From: Spirochaetae bacterium HGW-Spirochaetae-9 | GTDB taxonomy: Bacteria > Spirochaetota > Spirochaetia > Treponematales > Rectinemataceae | Length of the DNA stretch: 10,561 bases | Direction: 5' to 3' | Assembly (NCBI GenBank): GCA_002839205.1 | Contig: PGXP01000032.1 | Coordinates: 1-10,561, forward strand | Shown here: positions 1 through 6,413 of the stretch, one piece after another | Layout of the letters: each line of letters begins with the position of its first letter | Numbering within the stretch: the stretch's first letter is position 1 | Notes under the pieces: generated by a model | The model's input: the letters and a program-made list of their open reading frames with translations, nothing else | Told to the model about the DNA's origin: nothing | The model's database searches: none | Translations under genes and position numbers: made by a program

Positions 1-2214
1 CCCGAAAAGGGCACGCGGCTTGAGGATTTTTCCTTTGGTTGGGACAATCACGTCCACGATACCGCCACATCGGGCCGCAAGAACCCCACCCAACTCCTCG
101 TCGACGCCTTTATAAAAGGCATTTCCGAAATCACCGTCGCCTACGGATCGTCGGCCGACCTCCCCATGATGGAGGAAGCCCTGGAGGCAGGACGCATCAT
201 AGGCATACGCGTAAAGCTCGGCCTTGAATTCAGCATGGGCGTTCGCGGATGCCGCTTCCACTTCATGGCCCTCCTGCCCCCGATGCAAAAGCCCGAAGAC
301 GCGAAGGCCTTTTTCCGCGACCATGCCGAAAGCCTGGGAGAATTCCTTTCCACCCTCGAAAAAAACCAGACCAACAGGATCGAGGCGGTGCGCAAGGTCC
401 TGAAAGAGTTCAATGCCAACAATCTGGCCGAGCTCAACAGGGGATTCCCCGACGAAACCCTCTACAGGATACCGGAACTCAGCTTCGAAGCCTTGAACGC
501 CTATATCCCCACCATGAGCATCAACAGCACCCACCTGGCCGAATTTCTCTACAATCAGGCGCGCCCCATACTGCTCAACAGGCTTCTGCTTCTGAAGGTG
601 AGAAGGAGCAAAACCCAGGACAGCCTGCGGCGCGGCCGCTGCACCAAATCCGACTTCAAAGCCGCCGACGATACCTTTTCCTCGGCCAGGAAAGCCCTGA
701 AGGAAGCATCGCCCGACAGCTTCCTCCAGCGCTATTTCAGCGACCCCGTCCTCATCGACTACCAGTCGGCCTTCGACGACATTAAAGCCGTAAAATCGAT
801 GCTCACAGCGGCCGGCTGCAGGCTCAAGATCCTTCACCCCCTCGAGCACGGCCTCGACAAGGCGGTCGCAATCCTTTCGGAGTACAAGGACCTCATCGAT
901 ATCGTCGAGCTGTACAACATACAGGACTGCCTCCCCCGAAACCCCGAAGAAGTGCTCAGCTTCGCGCGACACGTCAACAGCATCAACAAAATCGCACAAC
1001 GCGACGGAAGCCCTACCATCCTGCTCGTCTGCGGCAGCGACTCGACAGGCCGTCATCCGAAAATTCCCGGCATGGGCTTTATCGATCAAGGCAATATTCT
1101 CGGAGCGAAAAAAGGCGATTTTATCGCCAGGCACATCGCTCTTCCATCCCTCGTTTCGGCCATGATCGCGGCTAAGGGCCAACCTGTCGACGAGGCAAAA
1201 GTCAAAGCTGTGTCGCCCATCGTCTGCCTCGGAAAAACATCCGAAGGCGAGGCCGAAAGCTCCCAGGGCGACAACGCCTACATACCGCCGCGAAGGGCAT
1301 GGCGTTACCTCAATCCTTCCCTCAAGAACGCCGTCTTCATCTTTATCGGATTCCTCGTCGCCGACAAATACCTCGGATCGGCCTACGCCCTGCTCTGGCT
1401 CGGCATCACGGGCTTCCGCACCAGCATAGCCGACCTTGTAGCCAGCCGCGGCGGCCGCCTGAGCGAGTGGCGTCTCAAGAGCATCAATTTCGACAACGTC
1501 GCCCAAGCCCTGTTCTGGACGGGCTTCTCTGTGCCCATCCTCGGCTTCTTCAAGGCTAATTTCGATATCGTATGGCCCTGGGCTCAGGACGGCCTTCTTT
1601 TCAACCTCGTCAAATTCTTCGTCATATCTTTCGTCAACGGCCTGTATCTGGCAACGCACAACACGTTGCGCGGCTTTGAAAAGAGCGTGGTCCGCGCCAA
1701 CTTCTTCCGATCCATCATCGCATGGCCCTTCGCCGCCCTTTTTGCGCCCCTGGGCGACCTGATCGGAATTCCAAGCATCGTGCAGACCAAGATCTGGTCC
1801 GATGTGGTGGCGGGATTTATCGAAGGCGGAGGAAAATACAAAACTCTGCTCAAGCTGCGCAGGCAGAATGTCGAGGAAATAATACCCAGAATTCTCGAAA
1901 AGAACGGCGAGGAAAAGCTCGTCGCCATCCTCGACATCCTCTATCTCTATCACGAGGAACCGCGCACCCAAAGCTCCCTCATCTCCCTCTTCGAACTCTC
2001 GAAATTCCCCGTATCGGTCCTCTGGGACGACAAGGGCAAGCCGCCCGAGCGCCCCCTGCGCGACCTCCTCGGCGTCCTCGAGGAACCCGGTCTCGACGAT
2101 GAGCTCACCGACTTTATACTCACCCGCTACGAAGTGGAAATGGCAGCCGACCTCATCGACCTCGTCGCCGACACCCTCTCGCCCATGCGAAGCTGGCTGG
2201 CGTCGAGGTCGTGA
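1..2214 (+). CDS. PHP-like hydrolase fused to a multi-pass membrane region (5' end outside window)
   Basis: The frame is open from the first base, so this is the C-terminal 737 residues of a longer protein; the Met at base 166 is internal. The visible N-terminal part reads like a PHP metallo-phosphoesterase fold: an HVHD motif (His17, His19), then GLEF (Glu76), RFHFMALLPP (His87) and, after a long insertion, a GSDSTGRH segment (about 345-352), matching the order HxH, E, H, GSDxH expected of PHP enzymes. Residues about 441-590 carry roughly five hydrophobic segments, followed by a charged tail of about 140 residues. PHP domains usually hydrolyse phosphate esters with bound metals; whether this one is active, and on what, is unknown. 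The join to a membrane region is not an arrangement I recognise. The MFS gene starts 46 bases later on the same strand and may be co-transcribed. The PHP assignment is inference from motif order only. Confidence 0.75.
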   Translation, partial: PEKGTRLEDFSFGWDNHVHDTATSGRKNPTQLLVDAFIKGISEITVAYGSSADLPMMEEALEAGRIIGIRVKLGLEFSMGVRGCRFHFMALLPPMQKPEDAKAFFRDHAESLGEFLSTLEKNQTNRIEAVRKVLKEFNANNLAELNRGFPDETLYRIPELSFEALNAYIPTMSINSTHLAEFLYNQARPILLNRLLLLKVRRSKTQDSLRRGRCTKSDFKAADDTFSSARKALKEASPDSFLQRYFSDPVLIDYQSAFDDIKAVKSMLTAAGCRLKILHPLEHGLDKAVAILSEYKDLIDIVELYNIQDCLPRNPEEVLSFARHVNSINKIAQRDGSPTILLVCGSDSTGRHPKIPGMGFIDQGNILGAKKGDFIARHIALPSLVSAMIAAKGQPVDEAKVKAVSPIVCLGKTSEGEAESSQGDNAYIPPRRAWRYLNPSLKNAVFIFIGFLVADKYLGSAYALLWLGITGFRTSIADLVASRGGRLSEWRLKSINFDNVAQALFWTGFSVPILGFFKANFDIVWPWAQDGLLFNLVKFFVISFVNGLYLATHNTLRGFEKSVVRANFFRSIIAWPFAALFAPLGDLIGIPSIVQTKIWSDVVAGFIEGGGKYKTLLKLRRQNVEEIIPRILEKNGEEKLVAILDILYLYHEEPRTQSSLISLFELSKFPVSVLWDDKGKPPERPLRDLLGVLEEPGLDDELTDFILTRYEVEMAADLIDLVADTLSPMRSWLASRS

Positions 2215-2247
2215 AAAGTATCATTACAGCCAATATTCCTAATTCAT

Positions 2248-2254
2248 GGAGGAG
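2248..2254 (+). promoter_or_regulatory. Ribosome binding site that sets the MFS start
   Basis: GGAGGAG lies 6 bases before the ATG at 2261. The ATG at 2246 is in frame but overlaps this site and has nothing comparable in front of it, so 2261 is the better start. Confidence 0.75.
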
Positions 2255-2260
2255 CCACCG

Positions 2261-3472
2261 ATGGGCAACGTAAAGGAATACCGCGTCTACGCCTCGCGAT
2301 GGCTTGTCCTCGGCGCCTATATGCTCGCCAACCTGACGATACAGATACTCTGGATCAGCTACGCGCCCATCACCACCCAGTCCGGCCTGTTCTACGGCGT
2401 CTCGGAGCTGCGGATAGGCTTTTTCTCGATGATCTTCATGATCGTCTTCATTCCCCTGTCCATCCCGATCTCCTGGCTCATCGACAAGTTCGGCTGCAAG
2501 CCGGTCGTCGCGGCCGGAGCCATCGTCACCGGAATCTGCGGCGTCCTGCGCGGCGTCGCTGGCGCGAATTTCGGCTTCGCGATCGCCATGACCGTCGGCA
2601 TGGCCGCCGCCCAGCCCGTATTCCTCAACTCCTGGACCAAGGTTTCGGCGCTGTGGTTCCCCGCGAACGAGCGGGCTTTGGCGGTAGGTCTCCTCACGAT
2701 CGCCAATCTCATTGGTACGGCGGTCGGGCAAGTCCTCACCCCCATCCTCACCGATACGATGTCGATTCCCGCGGTCCAACTCTACTACGGAATCGCGGCT
2801 TCGGCGGCGGCGCTGCTCTTTCTTATCCTCGCGCGCGAAAAGCCCGCGACACCGCCCGACGCTTCGGCGGAAACGGAACGGGCTCTTATGCTCGCTGGGC
2901 TGAAGAGCGCGCTCTCGCTCAAATCCTTCAGGCGGTATCTCGCCATGGCTTTCATAGGCCTGGGAATTTTCACCGGCGTGACAACCTGGATTGAGGGCAT
3001 CGTGAGGCCGAGAGGCTTCGACTCAAAGCAGGCCGGCGTGGCTATCGCCGTCATGCTCGTTGGCGGCATCATCGGCGCCGTCGTCATGCCCGCCCTCTCG
3101 GACAGGAAAGGGAGGCGCAAACCCTTTATAATCGTCGGCCTGCTGGGAGGCATTCCGGGCATCGTAGGCCTCGCCCTCGCCCCGACCTTCCCCCTCCTCC
3201 TCGTCTCCAGCTTCATCCTCGGCTTCTTCCTCGTCTCCGTGAATCCCATCGGCACGCAGTACGCTTCCGAAACCGCCCTCCCCACGCCCGAGGGAACTTC
3301 GAACGGCCTCATCTCCCTCGCGGGCCAGGTCTCCGTGGTCCTCGTCTACGTTATGGAGCCGCTGCGGAAGGCGACGGGCTCCTACGTGTTCCCCCTGCTC
3401 TGCTTTGCCGCCCTCCTCGCCCTGAGCGCGGGGCTGGCGACTACGCTCACGGAAAGGCCAAAAGATCGATAG
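2261..3472 (+). CDS. MFS transporter, 12 predicted helices
   Basis: A 403-residue inner-membrane protein of the major facilitator superfamily, expected to move a small solute by proton coupling or facilitated diffusion. It has two sets of about six hydrophobic segments separated by a polar stretch near residues 193-222. The loop between helices 2 and 3 carries the family signature as WLIDKFGCKP (about 72-81), and its pseudo-repeat appears as LSDRKGRRKP (about 279-288) in the second half. The WFPANERALAVGL stretch (about 132-144) resembles the FLVCR-like and related MFS branches, but the substrate cannot be read from the sequence. The start at 2261 is chosen because GGAGGAG sits 6 bases upstream; an in-frame ATG at 2246 would overlap that site. 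It follows the PHP/membrane gene by 46 bases, with no terminator between them, so a shared transcript is likely. Confidence 0.9.
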   Translation: MGNVKEYRVYASRWLVLGAYMLANLTIQILWISYAPITTQSGLFYGVSELRIGFFSMIFMIVFIPLSIPISWLIDKFGCKPVVAAGAIVTGICGVLRGVAGANFGFAIAMTVGMAAAQPVFLNSWTKVSALWFPANERALAVGLLTIANLIGTAVGQVLTPILTDTMSIPAVQLYYGIAASAAALLFLILAREKPATPPDASAETERALMLAGLKSALSLKSFRRYLAMAFIGLGIFTGVTTWIEGIVRPRGFDSKQAGVAIAVMLVGGIIGAVVMPALSDRKGRRKPFIIVGLLGGIPGIVGLALAPTFPLLLVSSFILGFFLVSVNPIGTQYASETALPTPEGTSNGLISLAGQVSVVLVYVMEPLRKATGSYVFPLLCFAALLALSAGLATTLTERPKDR

Positions 3473-3514
3473 TCTTGTTTTTATGATAATGCAGTGGTAA
3501 ATTGAATTATATTA

Positions 3515-3583
3515 CGGTGGAAGCCGATACCACCGCATTCATGGGTCCAGCTCTTTCTGGCTGGAGGTATTCAGAATGGTCGG
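3515..3583 (+). promoter_or_regulatory. Candidate structured leader RNA / attenuator of unknown class
   Basis: Three nested elements lie directly before a strong terminator. Hairpin 1 pairs CGGTGG (3515-3520) with CCACCG (3530-3535) around a 9-base loop. Hairpin 2 stacks on it: CATTC (3536-3540) with GAATG (3574-3578), enclosing CCAGC (3547-3551) with GCTGG (3560-3564). CCGA in loop 1 (3524-3527) can pair with TCGG (3580-3583), a possible pseudoknot that ends where the terminator stem begins. An alternative is visible: GAATGG (3574-3579) can pair with CCATTC (3588-3593), which would take over the terminator's 5' arm. Such exclusive pairings are typical of riboswitches and attenuators. I do not recognise a known aptamer. 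AT-rich sequence with TATGATAAT at 3482-3490 upstream could hold a promoter, but no good -35 box is present. It may instead be just the 3' tail of the MFS transcript. Confidence 0.4.
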
Positions 3584-3620
3584 GCCGCCATTCAACTCTA
3601 ATGTTGAATGGTGGCTTTTT
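3584..3620 (+). terminator. Strong intrinsic terminator
   Basis: A 13-base-pair stem (3584-3596 with 3603-3615, one G-U pair) with a 6-base loop is followed at once by five T. It lies 111 bases after the MFS stop and 166 bases before the small ORF at 3787. It either ends the MFS transcript or acts as the switchable terminator of the leader element before it. Confidence 0.85.
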
Positions 3621-3700
3621 CATATAGTCGCCAGAAGGAGCAATCTGGCCAGCGGCGAATTCATTCACCACGAAATATTCTCAACAAAGGTACTTCATCA

Positions 3701-3756
3701 TGCTCGACCGATCTTGTCGGCGTGCTCGGAATTTCCCAAGCATGATCGGTTGTTCA
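3701..3756 (+). other. Long imperfect stem-loop in the leader of the small ORF
   Basis: CGACCGATC (3705-3713) pairs with GATCGGTTG (3744-3752), 9 pairs including one G-U. Inside it TGCT-C-GG (3723-3729) pairs with CC-A-AGCA (3736-3742), giving a stacked inner hairpin with one mismatch and a 6-base loop. The structure ends 23 bases before the GGAGG site of the 50-residue ORF, so it would sit in that gene's 5' untranslated RNA. The rest of 3621-3786 shows no convincing gene; weak -35/-10-like words occur, but none I would call. Confidence 0.45.
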
Positions 3757-3775
3757 AACTATTTCTATCAATAAC

Positions 3776-3780
3776 GGAGG
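3776..3780 (+). promoter_or_regulatory. Ribosome binding site of the 50-residue ORF
   Basis: GGAGG followed by 6 bases and then ATG at 3787 is close to the ideal Shine-Dalgarno layout. It is the main reason for calling the short ORF a gene and for dismissing the overlapping longer frame 3576-3851. Confidence 0.75.
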
Positions 3781-3786
3781 AAATGT

Positions 3787-3939
3787 ATGGAAGAAAAGAA
3801 ATCAAACACTGTTGCCCCCAAACCGCAACCCAAGGGACAATCAAAACGTGAGAAAGTGATCACCGCGGTGTTAGCGGTAGTGTTTGTGGTTGGAGTTGTC
3901 ATAGTCGCGCTTGTGCAAATGGCAAACGGGGCATCCTAA
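3787..3939 (+). CDS. Small single-helix membrane protein, 50 residues, unknown function
   Basis: This ORF encodes 50 residues. Residues 1-23 are polar and lysine/proline/glutamine-rich (MEEKKSN, then PKPQPKGQSKREK). Residues about 24-43 are strongly hydrophobic (ITAVLAVVFVVGVVIVALV), followed by a short tail QMANGAS. The layout predicts one membrane helix; positive charges just before it would place the N-terminus in the cytoplasm. GGAGG sits 6 bases before the ATG, and the gene is bracketed by hairpin terminators at 3584-3620 and 3969-4026, so it looks like its own transcription unit with a 5' leader of up to about 165 bases. I do not recognise a family. It could be a small regulator or stabiliser of a membrane complex, a toxin-like peptide, or an uncharacterised single-helix protein. 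Nothing links it functionally to the HD-GYP gene except position. Confidence 0.65.
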   Translation: MEEKKSNTVAPKPQPKGQSKREKVITAVLAVVFVVGVVIVALVQMANGAS

Positions 3940-3968
3940 GTTATTGTAAATTGGAAACCAGCGGATTA

Positions 3969-4026
3969 GTCTGCCCGCGACCCCTGCGGATATGATAATG
4001 GATCGGGTCGCGGTGCAGACGCTTTT
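3969..4026 (+). terminator. Probable terminator after the small ORF
   Basis: GTCTGC plus CCGCGACCC (3969-3983) pairs with GGGTCGCGG and GCAGAC (4005-4020), 15 pairs with one bulged T at 4014. The 21-base loop is unusually large. TTTT follows at 4023-4026 and TTTTT at 4035-4039. The stem is very stable, but the large loop and short T run make this less certain than the one at 3584. Confidence 0.6.
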
Positions 4027-4142
4027 CTGGAGTGTTTTTCTACCCCTTCACGGTAACGGCGACTACGCTCTTAGAAGCTCCCGAGGACGATCATTCCAGT
4101 GCTTGGCATGCTCAATAGGTCGCAAATCACTGACATATGCTC

Positions 4143-4148
4143 TATACT
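4143..4148 (+). promoter_or_regulatory. Possible -10 box for the HD-GYP gene
   Basis: TATACT differs from TATAAT by one base and would start RNA near 4155, leaving a leader of about 40 bases before the ATG at 4197. No good -35 box lies 16-18 bases upstream. The rest of 4027-4196 holds nothing else I can name. Confidence 0.25.
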
Positions 4149-4183
4149 GACAAAGACCCCATAACTAAAAATAAATATGATGT

Positions 4184-4190
4184 AAGAAGG
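4184..4190 (+). promoter_or_regulatory. Ribosome binding site that sets the HD-GYP start
   Basis: AAGAAGG lies 6 bases before the ATG at 4197. The in-frame ATG at 4137 has no Shine-Dalgarno sequence, and the extra 20 residues look like AT-rich non-coding sequence. Confidence 0.6.
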
Positions 4191-4196
4191 TACATT

Positions 4197-6392
4197 ATGG
4201 TCAGCGAAGATTCCGCGCTAAAAAATTCTCAGCCAGTTCTTGGTGTTGGATTGTTGGCAGATGATGGATCGAAGCATCATAATTCCCACCAGCGATTAAC
4301 TCAATCGATGGCACAATTGATCATCAATAGCACCTTGGATTTCATGTGGTGCGTCGATCCTGATCGGTTCGGTCTTCTTGCCTTCAACCAAAGCCTCAGC
4401 GACTATTTCCTGCGGGAGCGTGGCATCCAGATTGGCATCGGAATGCGTCCCGAAGACCTCTTTCCTCCGGGGAAGTATGTCACCAAATGGCATGAAATCT
4501 ATGAGAAAGCGCTCACTCAGGGCATGTATAGTGAAGACTACCCTGTGTATACAGGAACCAGATTTCTCCAGCTGACCGTCAACCTCATCCGCGAAAAGGA
4601 AAAGGTGATCGGCATCTCGGTGTTCGGCAAGGATGAAACCGAGCGTAAACTCATCCAGGACGCTCTGAGCGACAATGAGGAAAAATTCCGGCTCGCCTTC
4701 ATGACAGGACTGGATGTATTCTATATAGCCACGCTCGACGATGGCTTGATTATAGAAACCAACAATGTGTTCGAGGAAGTATTCGGCTATACGCGGGAAG
4801 AAGCCATTGGAAAGACATCGCTTGAACTCGGCCTTTATGCTCACCCAGAAGACAGGGCAAGAGTGGTGGATGCGCTTAAAAGCAAGGGATTCGTAAGAGA
4901 CTTGGAGCTGACAGGCCGGAAGAAGGATGGAACCCTGATCACGGTGTCTCTTTCCATCCGCGTAATGATGTTGGGTGGCAAGAAGCATATTCTTGGCGTG
5001 ATTCGGGACGTTTCAGCTATCAGATGGACGGAGAAGGCGCTACGGGAAGCTGATACGAAATACAAGGAAATGTTCGAAAACGCCATTGAAGGGATGGATC
5101 GGGTATCATTCGATGGCCATCCCCTGGCTGTAAACGGTGCCATGGCCAAAATACTGGGCTATGAATCGAAAGAGGAATTGGTTGCTTTGGCCTCCGACTG
5201 GGGTTCACGGGTGTGGTTTGACCCGATCGAACGTACCAAGTTCCTGGCACTCCTTCAGGAATATAAAACCGTTCAGGGCTATGAAAGCCGGCTCAGGCGA
5301 AAGGATGGAGGAATAGTCTGGGCTTCGCACAACAGCCGGCTGACTTTCGGGGAAGATGGGCAGGCGAAATATATCGACAGCTTTGTACAGGATATAACTG
5401 ACAGGAAGCGCGCCGACGATGCAGCCGAACGCATCCGGGCAGGTTTCGAGCAAGGGGCTGTGCCGCAAGCTCTGACATCGCTTGAAGGCAAGTTTCTCAA
5501 GGTCAACGAAGCGCTTTCAAAACTTCTGGACTATCCGCCGAACCAACTTGAGGGCAGGCAGTTCAATGACGTGACTCACCCCGACGATACAAATCTTGGC
5601 CGTGATGTTATGAAAAACCTGCTCGAGAATGGAGAAAATGCCAGGTTTGAAAAAAGGTATGTGACGAGCAAGGGCTCTATTGTATGGGTGGACGTCAACA
5701 TCGCGCTCGTGAAAGATTCCAGCGGAAAGCCACTGTACTTTGTCGGGTCATTTGTAGATATAACAACACGCAAGCACGCCGAAGATGAAAGTCGGAAATT
5801 CGCGGAGCAGTTGAAGATGACCCTGGAAAGCACTACAACCGCTCTTTCCATGGCTATCGAGATGCGCGATCCCTATACTGCCGGCCATCAGAGACGCGTC
5901 GCCGATCTTGCCTGCAGAATATGGAGCAAACTGAATATATCAAATGAGCCGTACGAAGGCCTGAGGATCGCGGCCCTGCTCCACGATCTGGGAAAGTTGC
6001 GCATCCCTACCGACATCCTCAGCAAACCTGCACCGCTATCTCATGCTGAACGAGCCCTGATTGAGGAACATGCTCTCGCGGGGTGGGATATCCTCCGGCT
6101 TGTGGAGTTTCCCTGGCCGGTAGCAACCATCGTCAGGCAACATCATGAAAGGTTGGACGGAACAGGCTATCCTGATGGCTTGAGAGGAAAAGAAATTCTT
6201 AAAGAGTCTTGTGTATTGGCGGTTGCTGACGTTGTCGAATCCATGGCCTCCCACAGACCATACCGTGCCACGTTAGGTCTCGATGCCGCCCTGGAGGAAA
6301 TCACAAGGGCTAGTGGTACCGCCTACTGTCCCGATGTTGTTGAAGCCTGCAAGGCTTTGTTCATCGAAGATGGTTATATGTTGCCAGAATAG
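4197..6392 (+). CDS. Multi-PAS HD-GYP protein, predicted cyclic di-GMP phosphodiesterase
   Basis: A 731-residue soluble sensor protein. About four PAS/PAC modules run in order: residues 35-150, 160-280, 286-405 and 412-530. The last three each end in the usual PAC tail (VIRDVSAIRWTEK, VQDITDRKRAD, FVDITTRKHAED); the first ends in a similar GKDETERK. Residues about 545-731 form an HD-GYP domain with all key motifs: GH (564), HDLGK (596-600), EEH (625), HHERLDGTGYP (649-659) and ADVVESMASHRPYR (677-690). HD-GYP domains hydrolyse cyclic di-GMP with bound metals; intact GYP and metal ligands argue for an active enzyme. No membrane helix or signal peptide is visible, so it should sense a cytoplasmic or freely diffusing signal; no heme or flavin ligand is obvious. 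It stands alone, ends 21 bases from the convergent flavoprotein gene with no clear terminator between, and has lower GC than its flanks. Confidence 0.93.
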   Translation: MVSEDSALKNSQPVLGVGLLADDGSKHHNSHQRLTQSMAQLIINSTLDFMWCVDPDRFGLLAFNQSLSDYFLRERGIQIGIGMRPEDLFPPGKYVTKWHEIYEKALTQGMYSEDYPVYTGTRFLQLTVNLIREKEKVIGISVFGKDETERKLIQDALSDNEEKFRLAFMTGLDVFYIATLDDGLIIETNNVFEEVFGYTREEAIGKTSLELGLYAHPEDRARVVDALKSKGFVRDLELTGRKKDGTLITVSLSIRVMMLGGKKHILGVIRDVSAIRWTEKALREADTKYKEMFENAIEGMDRVSFDGHPLAVNGAMAKILGYESKEELVALASDWGSRVWFDPIERTKFLALLQEYKTVQGYESRLRRKDGGIVWASHNSRLTFGEDGQAKYIDSFVQDITDRKRADDAAERIRAGFEQGAVPQALTSLEGKFLKVNEALSKLLDYPPNQLEGRQFNDVTHPDDTNLGRDVMKNLLENGENARFEKRYVTSKGSIVWVDVNIALVKDSSGKPLYFVGSFVDITTRKHAEDESRKFAEQLKMTLESTTTALSMAIEMRDPYTAGHQRRVADLACRIWSKLNISNEPYEGLRIAALLHDLGKLRIPTDILSKPAPLSHAERALIEEHALAGWDILRLVEFPWPVATIVRQHHERLDGTGYPDGLRGKEILKESCVLAVADVVESMASHRPYRATLGLDAALEEITRASGTAYCPDVVEACKALFIEDGYMLPE

Positions 6393-6413
6393 ACCTTATA
6401 TCCTGCCCAATGC

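Noticed and set aside
2153..2779. A 208-codon minus-strand frame
   Set aside because: Its low-complexity Asp/Gly/Arg-rich product is the usual antisense shadow of a GC-rich gene, here the MFS transporter.
3515..3620. A known cyclic di-GMP (GEMM-I) riboswitch, tempting because an HD-GYP gene follows
   Set aside because: I could not find the conserved core or tetraloop/receptor elements of that class, and a second hairpin terminator separates this region from the HD-GYP gene.
3576..3851. A 91-codon plus-strand frame
   Set aside because: It runs through the strong terminator stem, has no ribosome binding site, and overlaps in another frame the 50-residue ORF, which has a near-ideal start and a clear membrane helix.
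4137..4196. Upstream ATG at 4137 for the HD-GYP gene
   Set aside because: No ribosome binding site, and the 20 extra residues come from AT-rich sequence; AAGAAGG six bases before 4197 is better.
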